Shown: positions 6,017 through 11,232 of the stretch, one piece after another
Layout: the number at the start of each line of letters is the position of its first letter
Numbering within the stretch: position 1 is the stretch's first letter
Assembly: GCA_964529405.1 (NCBI GenBank)
Contig: CAZGWE010000020.1
Coordinates: forward strand, 1 to 15,109
Source: CAZGWE01 sp964529405
GTDB lineage: Bacteria; Patescibacteriota; UBA1384; XYA2-FULL-43-10; 1-14-0-10-43-13
Direction: 5' to 3'
Length of the DNA: 15,109 nt
Position numbers and translations under genes: made by a program
The notes under the pieces: model-generated
What the model saw: the letters and a program-made list of their open reading frames with translations, nothing else
What the model was told of the DNA's origin: nothing
Databases searched by the model: none

Positions 6017-6478
6017 TCAATTTCGGTCGGTACCGTACAGGCCAATCAATTCCGATTTGGCCAGTATGCGGTCCGAGATGGCTTGTTCCAGCTCCTCTTT
6101 GCCGCTATCGGCTGCCAAATCCAGTTCCGTGTCCAGAGCGTAAAGTTTGAAAAAGTAGCGGTGTGTCCCGTAGGGCGGGCAAGGGCCGTTGTAGCCTCTT
6201 TTGCCCGTGCTGGTAATGCCCTCGACCGAATCGGCCGGCTGGCTGTTTTCTGCAATCTCTCTTCTCTTTGGGTCAATATTCCAAAGCAGCCAATGTACCC
6301 AGGTGCCGTCCGGCGCATCCGGATCGTCAACAATCAAAGCCAAACTCCTGGTCATTGACGGTACGCCTGCAATTGACAGGGGCGGGCTGATGTTTTCGCC
6401 CTGGCAGGTATATTTAGCAGGAATCGTTCCGCCTTCGTCAAAAGCAGGGCTGGAGAGGGTAAATTCCGTCTGTTCTAT
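6017..6478 (-). CDS. PEBP family protein (YbhB/YbcL type), ATA start proposed
   Basis: A phosphatidylethanolamine-binding-protein fold of the bacterial YbhB type. Core motifs: SPAFDEGGTIPAKYTCQGEN near the N-terminus, the anion pocket VDDPDAPDGTWVHWLLWNI, and the second signature GPCPPYGTHRYFFKLYALD. The family binds small anionic ligands or inhibits hydrolases; the bacterial role is poorly known and there is no signal peptide. Family members begin two to six residues before F-x-L-x-S-P-A-F. At that place there is only ATA (6478), behind AAAAGGAG four bases upstream; starting there gives 153 residues. The nearest standard start in frame is TTG at 6529, which adds a basic 17-residue extension and has no Shine-Dalgarno sequence, although it overlaps the stop of a 21-codon frame, so coupled translation is an alternative. 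Confidence 0.88.
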   Translation of the reverse strand: MEQTEFTLSSPAFDEGGTIPAKYTCQGENISPPLSIAGVPSMTRSLALIVDDPDAPDGTWVHWLLWNIDPKRREIAENSQPADSVEGITSTGKRGYNGPCPPYGTHRYFFKLYALDTELDLAADSGKEELEQAISDRILAKSELIGLYGTDRN

Positions 6479-6590
6479 TTTACTCCTTTTCTCGATTAGC
6501 CGTCCACCAAAGCGACTTTTCCAGGTCAACTTTGTTCTTTTGTGTTTTTGGCACTATATTGACAAACTTTTTTGCTCACAGCCTCATCCA

Positions 6591-6782
6591 TTATTCTCCC
6601 TGTGCCGTGCTGCTGAAAGCCTCATCTTCCAGTGAAGTATAAAGCTGGTCAAGCGGCCGGTTTTGCCAACTTTGGCTGCTTCTGGTGCTGTAGTAGAGTA
6701 TTCCTCCGATCAATATTATCAGAAAGGCCAATATGCCGACTAATAGATAATAAAATTTAAGAATATTGCGCGTGTTCTCTAT
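6591..6782 (-). CDS. Small single-pass membrane protein, ATA start proposed
   Basis: 63 residues, not recognised as a family. From an ATA at 6782 the frame reads IENTRNILKFYYLLVGILAF, then LIILIGGILYY. Residues 10-31 form one membrane helix preceded by positive residues, and a polar tail of about 30 residues follows (STRSSQSWQNRPLDQLYTSL and on). The frame opens right after an in-frame TAA, and no ATG, GTG or TTG occurs before the middle of the membrane helix. GGAGG lies six bases upstream of the ATA, ideal spacing. This makes ATA (or another near-cognate codon) the only credible start. It lies upstream of the PEBP gene on the same strand, separated by about 110 bases. Confidence 0.65.
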   Translation of the reverse strand: MENTRNILKFYYLLVGILAFLIILIGGILYYSTRSSQSWQNRPLDQLYTSLEDEAFSSTAQGE

Positions 6783-7101
6783 GCTTCGCCTCCGTTATTT
6801 AAACCTGAATCGAACATAGCGGATTATTTTCTTGATTGCAATGTTATGCCGGAAGGCCACTCCAATCCTTGCCTGCAGCTGATATCGGGAGGGTACTTCT
6901 AGCCGCTTGACGATCGCCATGCACTACATATAACGCTGACTCTGACGCAGGACAGCCAGAACAGCTTGGCCAACTGGCACCCGACCATAGACAACACTCA
7001 ATGGTTCCCGAAGCGGCGGGTTTGAATGCCAGATGTTGTTAAGAGTGTTTACCGCTAATCCAAAGCTGTTTCTCCTATATGGCTTTAATATCTTTTCTTG
7101 T
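6783..7101. other. Gene-free stretch with an 11-bp inverted repeat
   Basis: I see no credible gene on either strand. ACCATAGACAA (6984-6994) and TTGTCTATGGT (7098-7108) are a perfect inverted pair about 103 bases apart; the right arm covers the stop codon of the phosphoribosyltransferase gene. There is no obvious target duplication. The promoter of the small membrane protein should lie in this stretch but no clear box is visible. Confidence 0.45.
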
Positions 7102-7725
7102 CTATGGTTTGCTCCGGCTGGTTTTAAGCAATTCAACTACCTCCGCGTCGCTCACCTGGTCAAAATTTTGATAATATGCCCCGACCGCGCCCAGAAAAGT
7201 CCGGGGAATCTCGAGCGCAACCAGCTCGTCCGCTTCTTCGGCAATAGTTTCCGCTATCTCCGGCGGTAAGACCGGTAAGGCGGCGACGATCCTGTCCGGA
7301 TGCTTGCTCTTCAGGTTTTGAAGAGCTAAGCGGAAAGTAAGTCCTGTTGCCACGCCGTCATCAACCAGAATGGCGATCTTACCGGCTGGATTAACCGGGG
7401 AACGGCCCGATAAATACAACTCCCTTCTGCGGCGGGCCTCCTGTTGTTCTTTCTCCGCCGCCCGCTCCAACCAATTGCTGTCAACCAGAGCAGTCTCGGA
7501 ACACAGAAGATGCCCTTCTTCGTCAGTGGCGCAAATTGCAAACTCCGGGTTAAAGGGGTGGCCGATTTTACGAACGATAATAAGGTCAAGAGGCAAATTT
7601 AAATGTCTGGCAATTTCAAAACCAACTACTGCCCCGCCCCGCGGCAAGGCATAAACCACGGCGCCCCGATATTTTTCCAATTTTTGCGCCAGCTGCCGGC
7701 CGGCGTCAGAACGATCCTTAAACAT
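7102..7725 (-). CDS. Phosphoribosyltransferase family protein
   Basis: 207 residues from the ATG at 7725, which gives the usual family start MFKDRSDAGRQLAQKLEKYR. A first conserved strand, VVYALPRGGAVVGFEIA, is followed by LDLIIVRKIGHPFNPEFAIC and the PRPP-binding loop IAILVDDGVATGLTFRLALQ (V-D-D-G-x-A-T-G-x-T), where the two acidic residues hold the ribose and metal. The late P-x-x-P-P-E and ELVALE motifs fit the type found in Rv0571c-like proteins. Its substrate is unknown; members of this type are often fused or adjacent to a dienelactone-hydrolase-like domain, which here sits two genes upstream. The ATG is two bases from the stop of the CapA-like gene, so the two are probably coupled. Confidence 0.9.
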   Translation of the reverse strand: MFKDRSDAGRQLAQKLEKYRGAVVYALPRGGAVVGFEIARHLNLPLDLIIVRKIGHPFNPEFAICATDEEGHLLCSETALVDSNWLERAAEKEQQEARRRRELYLSGRSPVNPAGKIAILVDDGVATGLTFRLALQNLKSKHPDRIVAALPVLPPEIAETIAEEADELVALEIPRTFLGAVGAYYQNFDQVSDAEVVELLKTSRSKP

Positions 7726-7727
7726 TA

Positions 7728-8714
7728 TTATTGGTCGTGGATTAATATTTCCAAACACTCTTCTTTTTCGTTCCACTCCGATTCCGTACCCAGCTCGAGG
7801 CAAAGTTCCTGCATCTTGCGGCCGATTTCATTGGACCGGCCATAGCGGACCAATCTGGCTTGAAAGTTTTGAATAATTGTCGGAGTCAAGCACAACCGAC
7901 CGGGCCGGCCGTCTCTGGTTTCTAGAGTGAAAATAAACGATTCGTCGTTCCGTTGCGTTTCGTCAACGGCATAGTCGTCAATAAAGTCCCCCGCGCTGTA
8001 AATGATCGGCCGGCGGCGATAGATTTCAATGCCGCGAAAAACGTGGGGCGAATGGCCGAAAACAATATCGGCGCCATTGTCCACCATGTCGCGGGCAAAG
8101 GACAAATGCTCCTGCGGCGGACGATAGCCCCAATTAGGTCCCCAGTGGATTGAAACAATAACCAGATCGACTTTCAGCTTTGTCTCCTTAACCAAACTTA
8201 AGAGATATTTGGCCCGGTTGTCCTCTCCGTCTATCGGCAGATAAAAGATGCCGGGACCGGGACCGGCCGCTTCCCACTCCGGCTGGTTGTCGGTACAGGC
8301 GATAAAACCGGTCAGGCACCCTTTGATATCGAGAACAGCCGGCCGCGAGGCTTCCAAAAAATTGTTGCCGGCACCGGCATAATGGATTTCGGCTTCATCC
8401 AATGTGTCCAGCATATCAACCAGCGCCTCATAGTCGAAATCAAGCGCGTGATTGTTGGCAAGAGAGACGGCGTTGATGCCGGCCACTTCTAAAGTTTTAA
8501 TGTTCCTGCTGTCCGTTCGGAAGTGAAATGTTTTTGGCGTGACCGACCAGGGCGCACCGATGTCGGAGATGACACATTCAAGATTGCCGATCCGGGCGTC
8601 GGATTGGCTCAAAACAGGCAGGGTATCGCCCCAAACATAATCGGCCGGTTCGACGTCCAGGGTCTGGTTAATAAGCCGCCCCAACATAATGTCGCCCAAG
8701 AAAGAGATTTTTAT
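7728..8714 (-). CDS. CapA-like (PGA_cap) metallophosphoesterase-fold protein, ATA start proposed
   Basis: 328 residues from the proposed start. It has the motifs of the CapA/PGA synthesis family in order: GDIMLGR near the N-terminus, IGNLECVISD, SLANNHALDFDYEAL, VSIHWGPNW, and GADIVFGHSPHVFRGIEIY followed by YSAGDFIDDY. CapA takes part in poly-gamma-glutamate export in Bacillus, but most members are single-gene homologues of unknown role with a calcineurin-like metal site. There is no signal peptide or membrane segment. The first beta strand before G-D is an essential part of the fold. It is present as KISFL only if translation begins at ATA 8714, two codons after an in-frame TAA. The TTG at 8699 would remove it. 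No Shine-Dalgarno sequence is visible here. The stop is two bases from the phosphoribosyltransferase ATG. Confidence 0.9.
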   Translation of the reverse strand: MKISFLGDIMLGRLINQTLDVEPADYVWGDTLPVLSQSDARIGNLECVISDIGAPWSVTPKTFHFRTDSRNIKTLEVAGINAVSLANNHALDFDYEALVDMLDTLDEAEIHYAGAGNNFLEASRPAVLDIKGCLTGFIACTDNQPEWEAAGPGPGIFYLPIDGEDNRAKYLLSLVKETKLKVDLVIVSIHWGPNWGYRPPQEHLSFARDMVDNGADIVFGHSPHVFRGIEIYRRRPIIYSAGDFIDDYAVDETQRNDESFIFTLETRDGRPGRLCLTPTIIQNFQARLVRYGRSNEIGRKMQELCLELGTESEWNEKEECLEILIHDQ

Positions 8715-8785
8715 TGTTTAGAATCTGAAGCGTATAGTAATAATTATGGTTTTGATCCATAATTCTTAGTTTCTAATTCATAATC

Positions 8786-9433
8786 CTATTTAAGGTATTT
8801 CCCGAACCACTCCACTGCCAGGCTGGCGACTTCTTCGAGCGTGCCGGGCTCCTCGAAAAGATGGCTGGCACCGGGCACGATAGCCAACTCCCTGTCAACC
8901 TGGATCCGGTCGCACGCCAGCCGGTTCAAAGCGACCACGCCCAAATCCTCGCTGCCGACAACCAACAGAGTGGGCGTTTGCAAACGGTCCAATGCCTCTC
9001 CGGCTAAATCAGGCCGGCCGCCGCGGGAGACGATCGCCTTGATTTCCCCGTTGAGGTCGGCGGCGGCAACGATAGCCGCAGCCGCGCCCGTGCTCGCCCC
9101 GAAATAACCGATAGACGCAATCTTGATTTGGGACTGGCCTTTTAGCCAGGAGGTGACCATTTTTAATCTCTCCGAAAGTAGGGCAATATCAAAGCGGTTG
9201 CGAAAATGCTGGTCCTCTTCGCGAGTCAGAAGATCGAAGAGGAGGGTGCCAAAACCGTTCAGCCGCAAAATTTGGGCAATAAAATTATTGCGGGGAGAGA
9301 AACGGCTGCTGCCCGAACCGTGGGCAAAGACAACTATGCCCCGGTAACTCTCCGGAATCGCCAAAGCGCCATCCAAAACGATGTCTTCAAGGACAATTTC
9401 GACCGATTGTTGTTCGACGTAGCTTTCATTTAT
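8786..9433 (-). CDS. Alpha/beta hydrolase, dienelactone-hydrolase-like, ATA start proposed
   Basis: 215 residues from the proposed start. It carries the typical opening GIVVFAHGSGSSRFSPRNN (oxyanion region) and LLFDLLTREED, then the nucleophile elbow GYFGASTGAA (G-A-S-T-G, Ser114), the acid Asp163 in VVGSEDLGV, and His191 in PGASHLFEEPG, so the catalytic triad is complete. Substrate unknown. Homologues begin about 20 residues before the L-x-I-P strand, with a beta hairpin; that segment is present as SVEIVLEDIVLDGALAIPES. An in-frame TGA lies six codons before ATA 9433. No standard start lies between them and TTG 9376, which would cut the hairpin. GGAGG is seven bases upstream of the ATA. It is the first gene of the hydrolase, CapA and phosphoribosyltransferase group. 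Confidence 0.9.
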   Translation of the reverse strand: MNESYVEQQSVEIVLEDIVLDGALAIPESYRGIVVFAHGSGSSRFSPRNNFIAQILRLNGFGTLLFDLLTREEDQHFRNRFDIALLSERLKMVTSWLKGQSQIKIASIGYFGASTGAAAAIVAAADLNGEIKAIVSRGGRPDLAGEALDRLQTPTLLVVGSEDLGVVALNRLACDRIQVDRELAIVPGASHLFEEPGTLEEVASLAVEWFGKYLK

Positions 9434-9499
9434 AGCGCGGCCTCCACTTCAGGTTTAGGCCTTCTGTCCGCGCAAGTCAATGTGCAATCCACCCCGCTC

Positions 9500-9528
9500 T
9501 GGGCAGAAATCCGTCTTTGTGCTACAAT
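9500..9528 (+). promoter_or_regulatory. Candidate promoter of the structured region
   Basis: TGGGCA (9500-9505, four of six -35 matches), a 17-base spacer and TACAAT (9523-9528) preceded by TGC, an extended -10. Transcription would start just before the folded region at 9535-9706. Confidence 0.5.
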
Positions 9529-9534
9529 CTAATC

Positions 9535-9706
9535 GGTTCCGTCCGAGATTTAAATTGGGCTTATATCTTTTTATTTTGGGACTTTTCGAGCAATCGGTAA
9601 GCGCCCCAAAGTTTTCGGGGCAGGACCAACATTTGAGCCGATCGTGGTCGGCTCGTGAGGTCACCCACTTGGTTCATGAGAACCAATTTAAATTATCGGC
9701 GGGACC
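9535..9706 (+). ncRNA. Candidate structured RNA with a long closing helix
   Basis: No gene is seen here. The ends pair: 9535-9543 with 9698-9706 (nine pairs, two G-U), GA with TC, then ATTTAAATTGG (9548-9558) with CCAATTTAAAT (9683-9693). Together they make an almost unbroken closing helix. The interior can form TCGA-GCAA-TCGG with a GNRA loop (9586-9597), GCCCC/GGGGC (9603-9607 with 9617-9621) and GAGCCGA/TCGGCTC (9635-9641 with 9648-9654). TTGGTTC/GAACCAA (9669-9675 with 9680-9686) competes with the closing helix for CCAA. I see no tmRNA, SRP or RNase P signature. It could equally be a DNA palindrome like those in the tRNA cluster. Strand is inferred from the promoter. Confidence 0.4.
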
Positions 9707-9747
9707 ATTCGACTTCGTTCAGCCGAAGACTTCGCTTTGCTTATAGC

Positions 9748-9777
9748 TTGCAGCCAGCCTGCAGGGATTGATAAATT
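9748..9777 (+). promoter_or_regulatory. Candidate promoter upstream of the tRNA-Pro partial copy
   Basis: TTGCAG (9748-9753), an 18-base spacer and TAAATT (9772-9777), a dozen bases before the tRNA-like sequence. Matches are moderate. Confidence 0.35.
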
Positions 9778-9788
9778 TATGAAATTAG

Positions 9789-9859
9789 CCGGGGCATAGC
9801 GTAGTCGGTAGCGCGCTGGGCTGGGCGCCGCCCAGAGGGCTCTGCCCGGCGGGGGTCCA
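9789..9859 (+). pseudogene. Partial tRNA-Pro copy with an insertion in the anticodon loop
   Basis: Bases 9789-9825 are identical, over 37 bases, to 10111-10147: the base before the intact tRNA-Pro(GGG) and its 5' half down to the anticodon. The copy is then interrupted by a dyad-symmetric insert (9826-9851: CGCCG-CC-CAGAG-GG-CTCTG-CC-CGGCG), resumes with GGTCCA (9854-9859), and breaks off one base before the ATG of the GIY-YIG gene. The 3' half of the tRNA is missing, so it cannot make a tRNA. It can still carry the original tRNA promoter signals into the nuclease gene. Confidence 0.85.
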
Positions 9860-9860
9860 A

Positions 9861-10121
9861 ATGACTTGCACATATATCTTGATAAGCAAAAAGGACGGCT
9901 TCAAATATATCGGTTCAACGTTTGATATTCAAAGGCGATTGCAGGAACATAACTCGGGTCAAGTAAAATCCACACGGAATCATTGCCCTTTTTATCTGTT
10001 GGGATATCGAAAATGTCACACAATTCAAGAAGCTGCACTTTGGGAGAAGAAATATAAAAGGAGCCACGGACAGCTAGACAGGGATATTCAAAAAGGCATC
10101 ATCAAAATTACCGGGGCATAG
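9861..10121 (+). CDS. GIY-YIG nuclease family protein
   Basis: 86 residues, a minimal GIY-YIG domain: TYILISKKDGFKYIGST carries the two signature strands (Y5 and Y16-I-G), followed by R25/R26, E29-H30-N31 and the late acidic helix E57-x4-E62. The family makes single-strand cuts in DNA by a metal-dependent mechanism and includes homing endonucleases as well as the small UPF0213-type proteins. The start is the ATG that gives the usual M-x(2)-T-Y-I-L opening; the ribosome binding site is poor (GCGGGGG). The gene begins one base after a partial tRNA-Pro and its last codons, with the stop TAG, are the first bases of the intact tRNA-Pro. This nesting suggests that gene and 5' half of the tRNA moved together. 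Confidence 0.92.
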   Translation: MTCTYILISKKDGFKYIGSTFDIQRRLQEHNSGQVKSTRNHCPFYLLGYRKCHTIQEAALWEKKYKRSHGQLDRDIQKGIIKITGA

Positions 10122-10187
10122 CGTAGTCGGTAGCGCGCTGGGCTGGGGGTCCAGAGGTCGGCAGTTCGAGTCTGCCTGCCCCGACCA
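10112..10187 (+). tRNA. tRNA-Pro (anticodon GGG)
   Basis: 76 bases with encoded CCA: acceptor CGGGGCA/TGCCCCG, D stem GCGT/GCGC, anticodon stem CTGGG/TCCAG around loop CTGGGGG (anticodon GGG), T arm GGCAG-TTCGAGT-CTGCC, discriminator A. Its first ten bases encode the end of the GIY-YIG gene. The CCA end directly abuts the stop codon of the convergent broken gene at 10188. Confidence 0.95.
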
Positions 10188-10370
10188 TTAAAGACAAACT
10201 TTTTTTTCTACGAATAACTTAAAAGGTTCATTGAGTTCAAAATGTGTGACCTGTCCTTGTTTTCCTCTACCTGTTACCGTAAAGTTCAAGAACACTTTTC
10301 TGACGATGTAATCCCTGTCCTTCATACTGTGTGTTTTTCGTAATGCAGAAAACACATTAGTAAATAGTTC
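10188..10370 (-). pseudogene. Detached 3' end of the gene interrupted by the MITE
   Basis: On the minus strand this stretch, beginning at the target duplication GAACT, is open for 58 codons after the junction and ends with TAA at 10188. It reads FTNVFSALRKTHSMKDRDYI and continues to ELNEPFKLFVEKKVCL. When the 181-bp element and one duplicate are removed it joins, in phase, to the gene at 10521-10904 after its residue 118 (IEL). It has no start codon or ribosome binding site of its own where expected, so it is now probably not translated. Confidence 0.8.
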
Positions 10371-10551
10371 TAGGACTTACGCGGTTCATCTTATAATAGT
10401 TTGTCGTCCTGAGACCCTAGCAAAAGGTACCTGGGGTGAGTCTGCGATGTGAGGGATCTACAGATTAATCTGAAGATTTCTCGGGCCGGTGCTTCGGCTT
10501 GTCGAAATGACATTTGGGGATTATGTATTTTGTTCAATCGCGTAAGTCCTA
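10371..10551. mobile_element. MITE-like element, 13-bp inverted termini and 5-bp target duplication
   Basis: The termini TAGGACTTACGCG (10371-10383) and CGCGTAAGTCCTA (10539-10551) are perfect inverted repeats. AGTTC is duplicated directly outside both ends (10366-10370 and 10552-10556). The 181-bp element has no transposase gene. Its interior, from about TTTGTCGTCCTGAG to GTCGAAATGACA, resembles a palindromic repeat common in many bacterial genomes, so it may be composite. It lies inside a coding frame that closes again when the element is removed. Confidence 0.88.
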
Positions 10552-10904
10552 AGTTCAATAAACTCTTTATATAGCTGCAAGATACGCAGCAATTTTTGTG
10601 TTTCGATCATCTTGGCGGCAAGGCTGGCAATACAGTTGGCACGCTTAATGCTCATTGTGCCATCCGGCTCAACTTGGCGTGCTCTGTTAATGGTGTCAGC
10701 AAGTAAATAGAGCACCATTTTGGGGTCGGTTAAGTCAAGCGGCTGCAAAGCGATCAAACCTCGCTCATAGGTCACGCTGCCGCCTTTCCTGGCTGCTTCA
10801 ACTCGCTTTGCTTTGATATCAGGATCGTGCATGAAACAAAACTGACTATTTGCCATAGCGTGTGCTTTGCACTGCCTGTTGCCTTTTAAGTGAGAGCATT
10901 GCAT
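10521..10904 (-). CDS. Cys/His-motif hypothetical protein, C-terminus replaced by a MITE
   Basis: 127 residues as read now. The N-terminus MQCSHLKGNRQCKAHAMANS followed by Q-F-C-F-M-H-D-P puts C3, C12, C23 and H26 in the pattern C-x8-C-x10-C-x2-H, a likely small zinc site. A Gly-Gly turn (RKGGSVTYERGL) and a helical region follow. Such proteins are found next to phage or mobile-element genes, but I cannot assign a function. The last nine residues (RTYAIEQNT) and the stop come from the right end of the 181-bp element. The ancestral protein would have had 176 residues. Start at ATG 10904, not the TTG at 10916, because the Cys motif usually begins near the N-terminus. It overlaps the upstream gene by 19 bases. 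Confidence 0.7.
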   Translation of the reverse strand: MQCSHLKGNRQCKAHAMANSQFCFMHDPDIKAKRVEAARKGGSVTYERGLIALQPLDLTDPKMVLYLLADTINRARQVEPDGTMSIKRANCIASLAAKMIETQKLLRILQLYKEFIELRTYAIEQNT

Positions 10905-11071
10905 TCTTGATCCCAATTTTCCATTAACCAGTCAAACTCAGCTACATCTCTTTCTGTTGCTTCATTGCTGGTTACTCTACACAAAATATCACTAACTCGT
11001 TTAGCGCGATCATCTTTTGTTTGCCGTACAGCAACAATTTCAAGTTTTGATAATCTACTTTCAATAGACAT
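10886..11071 (-). CDS. Small hypothetical protein, partner of the Cys/His-motif gene
   Basis: 61 residues, MSIESRLSKLEIVAVRQTKD followed by an acidic second half ending in DWLMENWDQECNALT. It is predicted helical and soluble, without cysteine motifs or a membrane segment. The opening resembles short helical proteins that start with S-x-E-x-R-L-x-K-L-E and sit beside phage-type genes, which is only a family impression. The stop lies 19 bases inside the next gene, so the two form one translational unit. No Shine-Dalgarno sequence is evident. Confidence 0.6.
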   Translation of the reverse strand: MSIESRLSKLEIVAVRQTKDDRAKRVSDILCRVTSNEATERDVAEFDWLMENWDQECNALT

Positions 11072-11163
11072 ACTTTTGACGTTAAAATCATTGCCCTTAT
11101 TCTACAACACCAGTTAAGTTATGGGTATGGGGTAGAGAGTATGCCCTACAGATAACTGGACGA

Positions 11164-11192
11164 TTGACATGTAGGAAATAATGTTGTAGTAT
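11164..11192 (+). promoter_or_regulatory. Near-consensus promoter of the second GC-rich gene
   Basis: TTGACA (11164-11169, perfect -35), a 17-base spacer and TAGTAT (11187-11192). The leader that follows has two small hairpins (CGCC-ACAGA-GGCG and CTCG-TGT-CGAG) before the ribosome binding site. An inverted pair CCAGTTA/TAACTGG flanks the upstream side. Confidence 0.85.
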
Positions 11193-11232
11193 TACGCCAC
11201 AGAGGCGATAAATCTCGTGTCGAGAGAGGAGA

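Noticed and set aside
6526..6591. 21-codon minus-strand frame between the small membrane protein and PEBP genes (start overlapping TAATG, stop overlapping the TTG at 6529)
   Set aside because: The overlaps could couple translation into a TTG start of the PEBP gene, but the peptide has no supporting feature and the ATA start fits the family better. Kept as an alternative, not as a gene.
6924..7136. 70-codon minus-strand frame in the gap after the phosphoribosyltransferase gene
   Set aside because: It overlaps the end of that gene in another frame, lacks a ribosome binding site at its start and has no motif.
9455..9664. 69-codon minus-strand frame
   Set aside because: It crosses the hairpins of the structured stretch, has no ribosome binding site and no recognisable motif.
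9789..10187. Group I or archaeal-type intron in tRNA-Pro containing the GIY-YIG gene
   Set aside because: The downstream copy already holds a complete tRNA including its 5' half, so splicing is not needed; no group I core elements were seen.
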